A stretch of DNA of 64,000 bases from Saprospiraceae bacterium. Its GTDB lineage: Bacteria; Bacteroidota; Bacteroidia; Chitinophagales; Saprospiraceae. The stretch lies in the NCBI GenBank assembly GCA_016711125.1, contig JADJTQ010000001.1:124001-188000 (forward strand), read 5' to 3'. Under the pieces are notes generated by a model that was not told the origin of the DNA, searched no databases, and saw nothing but the letters and a program-made list of their open reading frames with translations. The position numbers and the translations under genes were made by a program. This document shows, in pieces, positions 27,032-38,935 of this stretch (positions are counted from its first letter, which is position 1; every line of letters begins with the position of its first letter).

Positions 27032-30000
27032 ATGAAGGGTTTGAAAAAATTACTTAATTACGGTAGAAATGGGACTCTACTGATATTGGCCTTTCTGCTG
27101 CCATATTTAGGCCAATCGAGTGCTTCGATTCCGAACAAGTTTCAGATGGAGAAATTGATAGCCATTCTGGATCAGATCAGTGAAAAATATCAGGTTATTT
27201 TTTCTTACGAAACGGAATTGCTTAGATCTATTGAGGTAGATTTTACCCTAAAAGAAGAGAGCCTGGAATCAGCCATAGACCGGTTATTGTCATCCACCGG
27301 GTTTCAATACGAAAGCATTGGAGACAAGTATTTTGTTATTTATAAGAATGACCAGCAAGGAAATCGCACCAAAAGAAAATTATCACAAAAAATAAAACAA
27401 ATTCAAAAGATTGAAAGTCAAGGCTCACTAAGATTGGAATCATATTCAAAAAAGAAAGTTGACCGATTGAGAAGTGTCGTAGCTGCAGTGTCCGAGCTCC
27501 GCGATATAGAGATTACCGGGCGTGTCACTTCCGAAGAAGGATTGCCGTTGATTGGAGTAAATGTGACTGTAAAAAACTCAACTACCGGTAGTTCAACCGA
27601 TATCGATGGCTATTATACTTTGTCGGTTCCGGAAAATACGCAAACACTGGTTTTTTCATACATCGGTTTTAGGACCACGGAAGTTGATATAGCAGGCCAA
27701 TCAACTATTAATTTAACCTGAGTTAGATCTGGCTGAACTAAGTGAAGTGGTAGTCATTGGTTATGGAGCCGTAAGGAAGCAAGATTTGACTGGTGCAGTG
27801 GTCTCGCTAAAGGCCGACGATATGACCACTGGCGCAGCGGTAACTTCCGCGGCTTCAATGCTGCAAGGGAGGGCCGCTGGGGTCGAAGTTTCGGCCAATG
27901 ACGGAGAGCCTGGACAGGGTATGAATATTTTGATTCGAGGGACCACTTCCATATCCAACAGCAACCAGCCATTATATGTAGTGGATGGATTTCCTTTGGC
28001 GGCCGGAGTCTCCATTTCACCGGAAGACATCGAATCCATTGATATTTTGAAAGACGCTTCAGCTTCTGCTATTTATGGCTCCCGGGGTTCATCCGGAGTG
28101 GTTTTAATTACTACCAAAAAAGGAAAAACCGGAAAAACAGAAATTAGCCTGGACGGGTATACCGGATTACAGTCCATCACTGGTACGGTTGATTATTTGG
28201 ATTGGAAGGACAATGCAAGAATTGTCAATGAACAGTATGCCCAAGGTCCAAACGATGGACAACCTTGGTATAATGCAGCCGATCTCGCTTTAAACAATAA
28301 CACCAATTGGATCGATGCAACAACCAGAGATGCAAAGATCAATAATTTTACATTGAGAGCCTCCGGCGGAGATAACCTTTCTCACTTTTCTATGTCAGCC
28401 AATTATTTTCTGCAGGAAGGCCTTTTTCTCAATAGTCAATTTGAGCGAACATCCGTGCGTTTGAATACCGATCGAAAGTTTGGCGAAAAGACGAAAGTAG
28501 GGATGAACATTTACGTGTCGAGAATTAGTTCAGACGCACTCGACAAAAGACCCGGGTCACGCACTACATCACCACTATATGCATCGCTCGGTGCTTCACC
28601 TGGCAGGGCAGCATACAATGCAGATGGAACTTTGGCTTCAACGAGCTTTTCACGAGACACCAGGCCATTTGTGAATCCCATCGGGCATTTTACCGAACGT
28701 ACGAATGACTACTCAGAGTGGCGGACTTATTCAAACATATTTGTTGATCACAATATCCTGGATAATCTGGTGGCCAGAGTGAATGCTGGTTTTGACAATA
28801 CATCAGGTAATAGCGCTGAGTTTCAGCCAGCACCATATTCGATACTATCAACGGATGACTATGCCTTGATTTCGGAAAATAAATCGACTTCTTACTTAAT
28901 TGAGGGGACCTTAAATTATAGTATGGATATTTCTGATAAGCAATCATTTAGTGTGCTCGCTGGTGCTTCCACCCAATATGACCAATTCACCTCTTTTCGG
29001 GCAGATGGATCTGTATTCCCGACAGACAAAACTCTATATAATAATATTGGTTCTGCCAAAAATCAGACAATTGGAAGTTTTAAGTCTGACGAACGTATCA
29101 TTTCCTTCTTCGGACGGGCTAACTACAACTTTGGTGAAAAATATTTGATATCTGCTACCCTTAGAGCGGATGGAGCTTCTAAATTTGGAAAAAATAATAA
29201 ATGGGGTTCATTTCCTTCGGTCTCCGCAGCCTGGAGAATTACGGAAGAAGATTTTCTAAGCGCTTCTAATGTAATCAGCGACCTAAAGGCAAGGGTATCG
29301 TATGGTGTTACCGGGAATAACAACTTTTCTCCATATACCTCCCTGGAGCGAGTCGGTACTGGAAAGACAATAACCTTCGACGGTAATTCATCGTCCGTAG
29401 GATTGGGAACATCTGGTGAATTTGCTCCTAACCCTGACCTCAAATGGGAGACAACAAAAATGTTGAACTTCGGTTTGGATTTTGGATTATTCTCCAATAA
29501 ATTATTTGGATCTTTAGAGATCTATAGTTCAAATACCGAGGATCTTATCATCGATAAACCCATCTCCTCACCCTCCACAGGATTTTCTATTATTCGTTCT
29601 AATGTTGGTACCATTCATAATAAAGGAGTTGAATTAACCCTGGGTGGAAGAGTTGTCAATAGTAGTAGTTTTAAATGGTCGGTTAGCGCTAATTTCTCTA
29701 CGAATGACAATGAAATTACAGAGTTGGATGGCGAGAACCCGATTGTCCTTGCCATCGCAAGGCAACCTTATGGTGAAATAGGGGAACATGCGTACCGACA
29801 ATTGATCACGGGAGGAAGAATGGGAGACTTTTTTGGCTATACCTATCGCGGTGTTTTACAGCCTGGAGAAACCTACACTCCACAGCCAAATACTGTAGCT
29901 GCCGGCAGTGCATTGTATGAAGATATTAATGAAGATGGCATCATTGATAATAAGGATCGGAGTGTTATTGGTAATGCAAATCCGGATTTTATTTGGGGCT

Positions 30001-30470
30001 TTAACAACCATCTTGAGTTCAAGGGATTTTATTTTGATTTGTTTTGGCAAGGTATTGTTGGAAATGATGTGTTTAATTTCAAGGCAATTGCAGCTGATCA
30101 GACCCTCAGTGTCAGGGCTGCCGATCGTTATAGCCCTTCTAATCCTAAAGGTACCCGGCCAGGTGTAGATTATTTTGCTAATGAGTACGGTTCATATGTA
30201 AATACTGAATTTATTGAAGATGGCTCGTATGTCAGACTCAAGAATATCGCGCTGGGGTATAATTTTAATTTGGATCAGTTGAAATGGATTAGTAATCTTC
30301 ACCTCTATATCCAGGGACAAAATTTGCTAACCATCACCGATTATACGGGCTTTGACCCTGAAAGTAGTTTTAATTATAGCGGTTCGCAAAGCAGCGTAAA
30401 CAGGGGAGTTGATGACTATGGCTTTCCCAATTACAAAACATATACCGCCGGTCTTAAGGTGACCTTCTAA
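27032..30470 (+). CDS. SusC/RagA TonB-dependent receptor, one frameshift
   Basis: Outer-membrane receptor of about 1145 residues. The first part (27032-27718) has a signal peptide, an STN domain (ILDQISEKYQVIFSYETELL; needed for signalling to FecR) and a CarboxypepD_reg-like domain (ITGRVTSEEGLPLIGVNVTV). The frame breaks at about 27719 within INLT; removing one base gives INLTELDLAELSEVVVIGYG, the usual join to the plug (SISNSNQPLYVVDGFP, then DASASAIYGSRGSSGVVLITT). The rest is the barrel, ending in KTYTAGLKVTF with the terminal Phe. It pairs with the SusD protein downstream to import a glycan or similar ligand. The single break looks like a base-call error or a recent mutation. Confidence 0.92.
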
Positions 30471-30484
30471 AAAAAAATATGATC

Positions 30485-31980
30485 ATGGAAAAAATGAAAA
30501 TATTCCTAAGTTCTTTGATGCTAATATCTTTGGGCTTTTTATCATGCACGGACCTCCTGGAAGAGAAGGTCTATTCAGAATTGTTATCCAACACCGCTTA
30601 TGAGACTGAAGCGGATGCCGAGACATTGATCATATCGGTGTATGCCGGGCTTAGAGGTTCAGATTGGGGTACCTATTACGAATACGATTACTTGATGGTG
30701 AGCGAATCTGGTACAGATACTTATGGACTGGATCAGTGGGAAGCTGGCAATCAACCTTTGGAGATGGGAACTTACAGCAACAGCTATGATTTTATTCTTA
30801 ATTTATGGGATGGTGCATACAAAGTAATTGGGTCCGCTAATTTCGCAATTGATGTTTTGGAAAACATGTCTGTACCGGACGCAGTTAAAACGAGATATAT
30901 TGCCGAGGCTCGATTTTTGCGGGGATTGGCCTATTACGATCTTGCTTTTAATTTTGGTGACGTCATTTTAAACTTGGGTGAAAGTTCCGGAAATTTACCT
31001 CTGAGTCCACAAGCAGAAGTGATTTCCCAGGTGTTAGCTGATCTTACGTTTGCTGCAGAAAATTTAGGTGGGGCTACTTCTCCCGGAAGAGCCAGCAAAG
31101 GAGCAGCCTTGGGCTTGAGGGCCAAGACTCATTTAAATGCAAAGAATTGGTCTGAAGCCGCTACTGATGCAAGAGCAGTAATGGATCTTGGTGAATATGC
31201 ATTGCTATCGAGTGTGCAAGAAGTGTTTAATGTGGCCAACAAATCAGCCAGTGAATGGATATTTGCTGTTATGTCCGTACAAGATGGCACCGGCCACGAA
31301 TCACAAATTCCCTGGTTTTCCAATTTAGGATCTTATATGAATGGAGGCTGGGGCAGGCTGGCTTTAGCACCTGATTTCTTCAATTCGTTTGACATGGAAG
31401 ATGAAAGACGTGTCCTGTTGCCCAACGGTTACCAGGATGGTGGTCTTGGCCAGGATGACGGTAAAGACATTTATTATGCCTTGCCGGGTACCCCGGAATA
31501 TGAGGCTTTAGTTGCGGATGGTACCGTGAGTGTTGAGGACCTTAATTCAATTGGAACCTCAAAATATATGGAAGGCAATGATCGATATGTTTACGGTAAT
31601 GCGGCTTATTATGGAGTTAATTATCCAATACTGCGGTTTTCTGATATCTTACTTACTAGAGCTGAAGGATTGAATGAGACGGGTGATGTTAATTCAGCTA
31701 TCGCTTTGGTTAATGAAGTAAGAGCCAGGTCAAATGCTTCACCGTTGGGGGGACTTGATCAAAGTACTTTGAGGGCTGCTATCTTGACTGAACGGGGGAA
31801 GGAATTCTTCATGGAAGGACAGAGAAGATTGGATTTAATAAGAAGCGGTAAATATATTGAGATTTGGAAGGCGGCCCGGAAGCTAAGTACCCGGGTGAAA
31901 ATTTTAACTATATTAATGACTCTAAAATATATTTTCCAATACCTCAAAAGGAGATTGATGCCAATGACAAAATTGGATAG
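30485..31980 (+). CDS. SusD/RagB nutrient-binding lipoprotein, one frameshift near the end
   Basis: Outer-membrane lipoprotein partner of SusC. It has a signal peptide with lipobox LSC (about residue 20) and an N-terminal SusD-like region with FLRGLAYYDLAFNFGDVIL. A RagB/SusD C-terminal region follows: PILRFSDILLTRAEGLNETG, then VNEVRARSNASPLGG and ERGKEFFMEGQRRLDLIR. After WKAA at about 31875 the frame slips; adding one base restores the standard tail GPEAKYPGENFNYIN and YFPIPQKEIDAN, ending at the stop at 31980. It begins 14 bp after susC and is part of the same operon. Confidence 0.92.
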
Positions 31981-32088
31981 TAAAATTCTGTAGGTCGACC
32001 CTCTTTAAAGAAGGAATGGTGAATAGTCTGGCTAGAGGTCATCGCAGAGAACCACTTTCAAGTTTGGATACTAATTATCTTCTATTGA

Positions 32089-35000
32089 ATGTTGAAAAAG
32101 TACCATTGGAAATATGATCTGATTTCTACTACTGTACTATCAATTTTGATTTTCCAGGTAGCGTGCACCACTGATGATCCTAGTAGTGCGACCTTGTTCG
32201 AGTTGCTAGACGTCAAACACACTGGAATAACATTCAGTAATGATGTTACTGAAAGTTTGGAAAACAATATCCTTAGCTACACAAATTTCTATAATGGTGC
32301 CGGGGTTGCTCTAGGGGATATTAACAATGATGGACTGGTTGATATCTATTTAAGTGCAAATAGTCGCACCGGTAAACTCTACCTGAATAGAGGGGATTTG
32401 GAATTTATTGATATTACCCAAGGATCTGGTTTAGATACCATAGCTGGTTGGAAAACCGGTGTCACGATGGTTGATATCAATCAAGATGGATTTCTTGACA
32501 TTTATATATGCCGATCCGGAAAAACCAAACCAATCCTGAGAGGTAATCTGCTTTTTATAAATAATGGAGACCAGACTTTTACGGAAAGTGGAAGTTTGTA
32601 CGGTTTGGATAGCTGGAGTACTTCGACTCAAGCCTCATTTTTTGATTATGACCTCGATGGTGATTTGGATATGTACCTACTCAATCACAACATCGATCCT
32701 GTCAGAGAAATTTTCAAGAATTTTCATGATCAGGATATCAGCCGTTATACAGGCGATCAATTATTCCAAAACGATGGCGGCCATTTCAAGGAAGTAGATG
32801 CATTTGTCGGAATAAATCGGTCAAAACTTGGTGCCGGTCTTGGTGTAGCCATCAGCGATTTTAACAACGATCGATATCCTGACATCTATGTCTGTAATGA
32901 TTTTGTCGGTAGAGACTATTTGTATTTCAGCAATGGTGATGGCACTTTTACTGAAAGTGCACTTCAAGCTATGGAGCACATATCCTACTCATCGATGGGT
33001 GTCGATGCTGCTGATATTGATAATGATGGACTTCAGGATTTATTTGTCCTGGATATGCGCTCATCGACCAATTACGGGAGGAAAACAAATATGGCTTCGA
33101 TGAATCCTGAAGCATTTTATGTATTGGTTGATTTAAAAGGTCATCACCAATATATGCGTAATACACTTCAGTTGAACAATGGCGACGAAACATTTTCAGA
33201 TATTGCCCCAATGGCTGGCGTTTCCAGCACGGATTGGAGTTGGGCTCCCCTTTTTGCCGATTTTGATAACGATGGATGGAAAGATTTATTGGTGACCAAC
33301 GGCATGAGAAAAAATACGAATAACAAAGACTTTAATTCATACAAGGAAGAGCGGGCAAAACAAGAATTCAGCAAGCAAGAGCCGGACTACAAAGGTTTAG
33401 CACTGGAACTTTTGGCCAGCATTCCACCGGAACGGGTAGTTAACCACATATATCGAAATAAGCAGGGGCTGGCTTTCGAGCAAATCAATAAAGACTGGGG
33501 CATCACCATGCCCACCTATTCCAACGGTGCCGTTTATGGTGATCTTGATAATGATGGTGACATGGATTTGGTAATAAATAATATCGATGAAGTAGCCCAT
33601 GTCTATCAGAATAATGCTTCTGAAATTTCCAACAATCATTATATCCGGATTGCACTCAATGGATCTCCATCAAACCGTAATGGCATAGGAGCAAAAATTA
33701 TGGTGCAGGCTGGTGAAAAAAAGCAGTTTTTGGAACAGTATGTTTCAAGAGGATACCAATCGAGTGTAGATTATACCCTGCATTTTGGATTGGGGCAATC
33801 AGAGGTGATCGATTATCTGAAGGTGATCTGGCCAGACAATAAAGAAAGTGAATTGGAACATATTACCGCCGATCAGCTGATTAGTGTTGATTACAATAGT
33901 GCCAGTTACCCTAAAGAACGAGACGAAAAGTCTTCTTTGATTTTCAATGATGTGACAAAATCGTTTGGATTGGATCATCGGCACCAGGAGAATAACTTCG
34001 ATGATTTTAAACGAGAAGTTCTTTTGCCTCATAAAATGTCGACTTTTGGACCAGCCCTTGCGGTCGGAGATATTAATAAAGACCACCTGGATGACTTTTT
34101 TATCGGCGGCGCAAAAGGCTTTGAAGGAGCAGTTTACCTGCAGATCGAAAATGGATCGTTTATCAAAATGTCGCAACCGGGCATTTCCGGTGACCTTTCT
34201 TACGAAGATGTCGATGCGCTTTTTTTTGACTCCGATCAGGACGGAGATCTTGACCTTTATGTGGTGAGCGGTGGTAGCGAACTGCCTGAGGGTGACTCTT
34301 ACTACCAAGATCGTTTGTACATCAACAATGGTAGTGGCCACTTTAACCGATCGACATCACTACCGGTCATCGGTACCAGTGGTGGGGTGGTACGCGCAGG
34401 TGATCTTGATGGTGACGGAGACCTGGATCTTTTTGTCGGTGGTCGATTGGTACCCGGCAAATACCCACAGCCGGCACACAGTTATTTGTTGGAAAATAGA
34501 AAAGGTATATTCGTCGATATCACCAAAGACAATGCTTCCGAATTATTAAAACCAGGCATGGTGACTGATGCCCTTTGGTCTGATTATAATCGAGACGGAT
34601 GGAAAGATCTAATTCTGGTGGGTGAATGGATGCCGATTACCATTTTTCAAAATAGGGAGGGACATCTTACCCGAATTAAAACTGATTCTACATTGGCCAG
34701 TAGCACAGGGTGGTGGTTTAGTATCGCGGAAGGAGATGTAAATAGTGATGGGAGGATGGATTATATCTTGGGTAACTTAGGAGAAAATTATGAATATAAA
34801 GCAAAGGCCAACGCTCCATTTAGATTGTACTCTAAAGATTTTGACCGCAACGGTGCGCTTGATATTGTACTGAGTTATTTTGAGAATGATACCCTCTATC
34901 CGCTCCGGGGCAAACAATGTTCCTCACAACAAATACCTGATCTAAAAAAGAAATTTAAAGATTATAATTCATTTGGTCTGGCAACACTTGAAGATATCTA

Positions 35001-35433
35001 TGAAGCTGATTCACTGGCAGGCTCCGATATTTTGGAGGCGAAGGTTTTTGCTAGTGGGATTTTAATGAATTTTTCGGATGGATTTCAACTAAAGGCTTTA
35101 CCTGCCCTCGCTCAGTTGTCGGCAACTTTTGGTATTATCTATCAAGATTTTGATAGCGATGGGTTGAATGATATCGTGGTTGCCGGAAATCTTTTTAATT
35201 CAGAGGTTGAAACTCCACGTAGCGATGCAGGCAAGGGATTATTTCTAAAAGGAGATGGTCAAGGTGGATTCGTTCCCATTAGGGGATATGAATCCGGTTT
35301 AGTGATAGAAGGAGATGTAAAAAAACTAAAGTCTATCCGGTTGGGTCGCCCTAATGCAGTACATAATGGAATTATCGTTGGAGTCAATGACGATTTAGTC
35401 AAATTAATCGTGGCTGATGCTCCAAAAATCTAA
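32089..35433 (+). CDS. FG-GAP/VCBS repeat lipoprotein with ASPIC/UnbV domain
   Basis: An 1114-residue predicted lipoprotein (lipobox VAC, about residue 26). It contains many FG-GAP/VCBS calcium-binding repeats such as GDINNDGLVDIYLS, DYDLDGDLDMYLL, DFNNDRYPDIYVC and GDLDGDGDLDLFVGG. An ASPIC/UnbV module lies at about 525-610 (NRNGIGAKIMVQAGEKKQF and YTLHFGLGQSEVIDYLKV). Proteins of this architecture commonly sit beside SusCD pairs in Bacteroidetes, and an outer-surface role in ligand handling is inferred. Its gene follows the SusD gene by 108 bp in the same direction. Confidence 0.9.
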   Translation: MLKKYHWKYDLISTTVLSILIFQVACTTDDPSSATLFELLDVKHTGITFSNDVTESLENNILSYTNFYNGAGVALGDINNDGLVDIYLSANSRTGKLYLNRGDLEFIDITQGSGLDTIAGWKTGVTMVDINQDGFLDIYICRSGKTKPILRGNLLFINNGDQTFTESGSLYGLDSWSTSTQASFFDYDLDGDLDMYLLNHNIDPVREIFKNFHDQDISRYTGDQLFQNDGGHFKEVDAFVGINRSKLGAGLGVAISDFNNDRYPDIYVCNDFVGRDYLYFSNGDGTFTESALQAMEHISYSSMGVDAADIDNDGLQDLFVLDMRSSTNYGRKTNMASMNPEAFYVLVDLKGHHQYMRNTLQLNNGDETFSDIAPMAGVSSTDWSWAPLFADFDNDGWKDLLVTNGMRKNTNNKDFNSYKEERAKQEFSKQEPDYKGLALELLASIPPERVVNHIYRNKQGLAFEQINKDWGITMPTYSNGAVYGDLDNDGDMDLVINNIDEVAHVYQNNASEISNNHYIRIALNGSPSNRNGIGAKIMVQAGEKKQFLEQYVSRGYQSSVDYTLHFGLGQSEVIDYLKVIWPDNKESELEHITADQLISVDYNSASYPKERDEKSSLIFNDVTKSFGLDHRHQENNFDDFKREVLLPHKMSTFGPALAVGDINKDHLDDFFIGGAKGFEGAVYLQIENGSFIKMSQPGISGDLSYEDVDALFFDSDQDGDLDLYVVSGGSELPEGDSYYQDRLYINNGSGHFNRSTSLPVIGTSGGVVRAGDLDGDGDLDLFVGGRLVPGKYPQPAHSYLLENRKGIFVDITKDNASELLKPGMVTDALWSDYNRDGWKDLILVGEWMPITIFQNREGHLTRIKTDSTLASSTGWWFSIAEGDVNSDGRMDYILGNLGENYEYKAKANAPFRLYSKDFDRNGALDIVLSYFENDTLYPLRGKQCSSQQIPDLKKKFKDYNSFGLATLEDIYEADSLAGSDILEAKVFASGILMNFSDGFQLKALPALAQLSATFGIIYQDFDSDGLNDIVVAGNLFNSEVETPRSDAGKGLFLKGDGQGGFVPIRGYESGLVIEGDVKKLKSIRLGRPNAVHNGIIVGVNDDLVKLIVADAPKI

Positions 35434-36355
35434 AATCTTGCACCAAACAGGGTAAGCAAACCAACATAAATGGGTCTACGCCGTATTTAGTGGGTCTCAA
35501 TTTTTCGCATAAAAGTAATTTCGATATAGATATTCATCTGTGGCTCTCGCTGTATTATATAACGTAGAACATGGTATCGGGCTGAAATGGAACCAAGTGA
35601 GGCGGTAGAAGACTCGCAGAAGGAACGATTTAATATGGAAGAAAACGTGTCGTAGACCCCTAAATCCTACTGACGATAAATGTCAGCACCGCCCTAAAAG
35701 GGGACCTTCTAAAGCCTACTACTGGAAGAAAGTATATTTAAACATTCAAAGTGATTGAAAAATGTGCTGGCAACGAGCGGGAGATCTGGTTCTCCCCTTT
35801 CAGGGGAGTTAGACGCTGTCCTCCGGAGGCCGTAGCCTCCTAGGCGGAGGGACTCGCCCATAGCTTTCTCCGATCGACGAAGTCTTGACGAAGTTGATAG
35901 CGTCGGGTCGAGGGGTGCTGAGCAATGCAATGGTCGCACTTGTTAAAACATATGAATTAATGAACTACCCACTAAAAACGCCTAAGAACCAACATAAATA
36001 TGCAATAAGCAGTACTTTTATCTGATTGTAAGATATTCTCGAATTGATTATTTTGAGGTACTTAAAATCACGGTTTGCGTAATTAAGGTAAAAAGCTCTT
36101 GGCTATATTTTGGGGTTCTTGCTGAAATATGAGAGGTGTCAAATAGTAAGAGAGAGAGCGCAGGGGTTCATCAAGCTCACCCTGACTATTATATTCTACG
36201 GCTTCCAAGAGTGAACAATTCAATATTCAAAATGCTAAAAACGGCAAAGGCCTAAGTAAATGAACACTCCGATTGTTATTTTCAAATGTCAGGTATTAAT
36301 TTGTGTCACCGGAAATACAAATTTTGTCAATATATTGAAGACTGAAAATATTTAG
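35434..36355. other. Long intergenic region with hairpins
   Basis: A 922-bp spacer with no supportable gene. It includes perfect stem-loops ctcccct/aggggag (35792-35808) and ggaggc/gcctcc (35825-35840), in a GC-rich patch at about 35760-35910 unlike the AT-rich flanks. These may be a decayed repeat element; one could serve as terminator of the SusCD transcript. Confidence 0.45.
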
Positions 36356-38824
36356 TTGATGTCAACAATAGACCAATTATTTTGCACTATTGTATTTTTC
36401 ATTTTATGGGGTAGCTGTAACCCATTAGAAGAACAAATCCTGATAGGATCTGACGCCATAATGAACCCCAATGGAAGAAATGATAATTGGGGTTTTGTGG
36501 GTCCGGGTGGTGGTGGAGCTATGCCTTATATACCATCAATAAATCCTTCCGACCCAAACAACGTCTTTGTAAGTTGCGATATGACAGGTTCATTTGTAAC
36601 TTATGATGGTGGTGAAAAATGGAGGATGTTTAATCTGAGAGGTGTGGTGCAATTTTATGCATTTGACAGGAAGAATGCCAATGTAGTTTATGCGGGTACT
36701 TCTGATATGTTATTTAAGAGTGTTGATAAAGGAGTGTCATGGCAAACCATTTATCCGATACCTTCCGACATTGTTGCCATTCATTCGCAGGGCGATCACG
36801 CAGAAGAGTTTGTGGTGACAAATGACAGCATAGTCACTATCGTAAAAAAGCTTGCAGTGGATCCAGATGATCCAAAAAGATTATTCTTACTGGTTCGACA
36901 GGAGAAAATTGACTCCTGGCCACGATCCAAAGACAGGCATTCAAGATTTCATATGCAGATCATGGTTTCTGAAGATGGTGGAGATCATTGGGAAACATTG
37001 GAAAAATTAAGATTTGACTTAGACCATATTTTTCTTGATCCAACTTCGTCTCTGGACAATCGCACCATTTATGTAGCAGGTAAAGATGGATTGGGTGTCC
37101 GAAAAAAAGGAACCTGGAGTCATTTGATAATGCCTGACGGTGCCAGGCCAATTCTTCAGTTTGTGGATGGAATGGATACCGTAAAAAATCAACATGTTAT
37201 TTATGCGATGTCAGGTAAATTTCCATTTGGAAGTGAAGATAAACGTAATAATTCCGCGATTTTTAGAACGGACAATGGAGGAAAATCTTGGGAACGGGTG
37301 GACATGAAGTTACTGGATAAAAAGATCGATGGAGCAAATGATCCAACATTCGCAAGTATTGCCACGTCGTATTATCACCCGGAAAACATTTACATCTCCT
37401 ATTCAAAACTACAATTTCATCGCGATTCAATGAGTTTTGGGGTGGCAAAAAGTTCAGATTCTGGCAATCATTGGACGCTTTCCTGGCAAGATCGGTCAAG
37501 TATATTAAATACGGGCGGTAGTGTCATAGCATCGTCCAATCGGGAATCTGCCTGGATCGATCAGCGTTTCGGACCATCATGGGGTGAAAATCCATTTTAT
37601 GTTCAGATGTCCGATCACTCCCCGGAAATCGCTTATACTACTGACTGGGGTCGAGTATTTAAAACTTCTGATGGAGGAGATACCTGGCAGCAGGTATATA
37701 CAAGACAACTTTCCGGGGGCTTTTGGCAATCCAGAGGCATCCAGGTCACTTCCGGTTATATGTTGGCTCCTGATCCATTTGACTCGATGGTCTTATTCAT
37801 GGCAGATACAGATATTGGTCTGATGAAAAGTATAGATGGTGGCGAGAGTTGGACCAGCACTACGAAAGACAATGGTATTCCAAAAGGCTGGGATCACAAT
37901 ACCTACGGAGTGTTATTTGACCAAAGGGTAAAGGGCAAGATGTGGGCAGCCATGAGTCCAATTCATGATATTCCCCGACCTAAAATGTGGCGAAATAGGG
38001 ATATGTCTGAGTATACCGGGGGGATAGTTATGAGTGAGAATGGGGGCACCACCTGGATTCCCGTTAGTCAGGATATTGGTGAGGCAGCAGTTACAAGTAT
38101 CTTGATGGATCCAGACAGTGAAGTTAATAGCCGGACGCTATACGTTTGTGGTTTTGGAAGAGGCGTATTTAAGTCGGTGGATGACGGCCATTCGTGGGTG
38201 GAAAAAAATCAGGGCATCGAAGGAAGTCAACCGGCAACCTTCCAGATTACCCTGCGAGCAGATGATGAATTATTCCTGATAGTTTCTAGAAAAAGTGAAG
38301 ATGGTTCAATTGGTACTGATCTGGATGGTGCATTGTACCGGTCTTCTGATCACGCGGAAACCTGGGTAAAACAGCAATTGCCTGAAGGAGTAAATGGACC
38401 AACCAGTTTACTGGTTGATCCTGATAATCCTAACCGGTTATTTCTTTCGGCCTGGGGTAGGTATGGTGACACTGAATTTTCACCCAATCAGGGAGGTGGA
38501 ATCTATTTGTCGGAGGATGATGGTAATCACTGGACCCCTATTTTGACCCATGACCAACATATTTATGAGCTTACCGTCGATCCAAGAAATGGAATATTTT
38601 ATGCTGCTGGATTTAATGCCTCAGCTTATAGGTCGGAGGATAATGGATTGACCTGGGGTCGCATTAAAGGATATAATTTTAAATGGGGCAAGACGGTAAT
38701 TCCTGATCGGGTTGATTCCGAAAAGATCTATATTATTACTTTTGGTGGAGGGGTATGGTATGGCCCTGCTAAAGGTGATGAAAATGCAATGGAAGATATC
38801 GCTACTCCACAGACAGCTTACTAA
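36356..38824 (+). CDS. BNR/sortilin-fold (VPS10/GH74-like) exported protein
   Basis: An 822-residue protein with a hydrophobic N-terminus and a probable lipobox (LWGSC). After a linker it reads NWGFVGPGGGGAMPYIPSIN, the start of a sialidase/sortilin-type beta-propeller. BNR-type Asp-box repeats recur throughout (SVDKGVSWQT, SEDGGDHWET, TDNGGKSWER, SSDSGNHWTL, TSDGGDTWQQ, SIDGGESWTS, SVDDGHSWVE, SEDDGNHWTP). Such double propellers occur in xyloglucanases and sialidases as well as non-enzymatic binding proteins, so the activity cannot be assigned. A paralogue lies inverted at 40772-43091. Both flank the T9SS protein and probably belong to the glycan locus. Confidence 0.82.
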   Translation: MMSTIDQLFCTIVFFILWGSCNPLEEQILIGSDAIMNPNGRNDNWGFVGPGGGGAMPYIPSINPSDPNNVFVSCDMTGSFVTYDGGEKWRMFNLRGVVQFYAFDRKNANVVYAGTSDMLFKSVDKGVSWQTIYPIPSDIVAIHSQGDHAEEFVVTNDSIVTIVKKLAVDPDDPKRLFLLVRQEKIDSWPRSKDRHSRFHMQIMVSEDGGDHWETLEKLRFDLDHIFLDPTSSLDNRTIYVAGKDGLGVRKKGTWSHLIMPDGARPILQFVDGMDTVKNQHVIYAMSGKFPFGSEDKRNNSAIFRTDNGGKSWERVDMKLLDKKIDGANDPTFASIATSYYHPENIYISYSKLQFHRDSMSFGVAKSSDSGNHWTLSWQDRSSILNTGGSVIASSNRESAWIDQRFGPSWGENPFYVQMSDHSPEIAYTTDWGRVFKTSDGGDTWQQVYTRQLSGGFWQSRGIQVTSGYMLAPDPFDSMVLFMADTDIGLMKSIDGGESWTSTTKDNGIPKGWDHNTYGVLFDQRVKGKMWAAMSPIHDIPRPKMWRNRDMSEYTGGIVMSENGGTTWIPVSQDIGEAAVTSILMDPDSEVNSRTLYVCGFGRGVFKSVDDGHSWVEKNQGIEGSQPATFQITLRADDELFLIVSRKSEDGSIGTDLDGALYRSSDHAETWVKQQLPEGVNGPTSLLVDPDNPNRLFLSAWGRYGDTEFSPNQGGGIYLSEDDGNHWTPILTHDQHIYELTVDPRNGIFYAAGFNASAYRSEDNGLTWGRIKGYNFKWGKTVIPDRVDSEKIYIITFGGGVWYGPAKGDENAMEDIATPQTAY

Positions 38825-38935
38825 AGAGAAATAGAGGAAACTGCATCGCATGTTTTTAAAAGGATCCATCTGGAAAACAAGGATATCGTGTTATGACCCG
38901 GAATTAAGTGACGGGTGAAATAGGTGAAATGTAAA

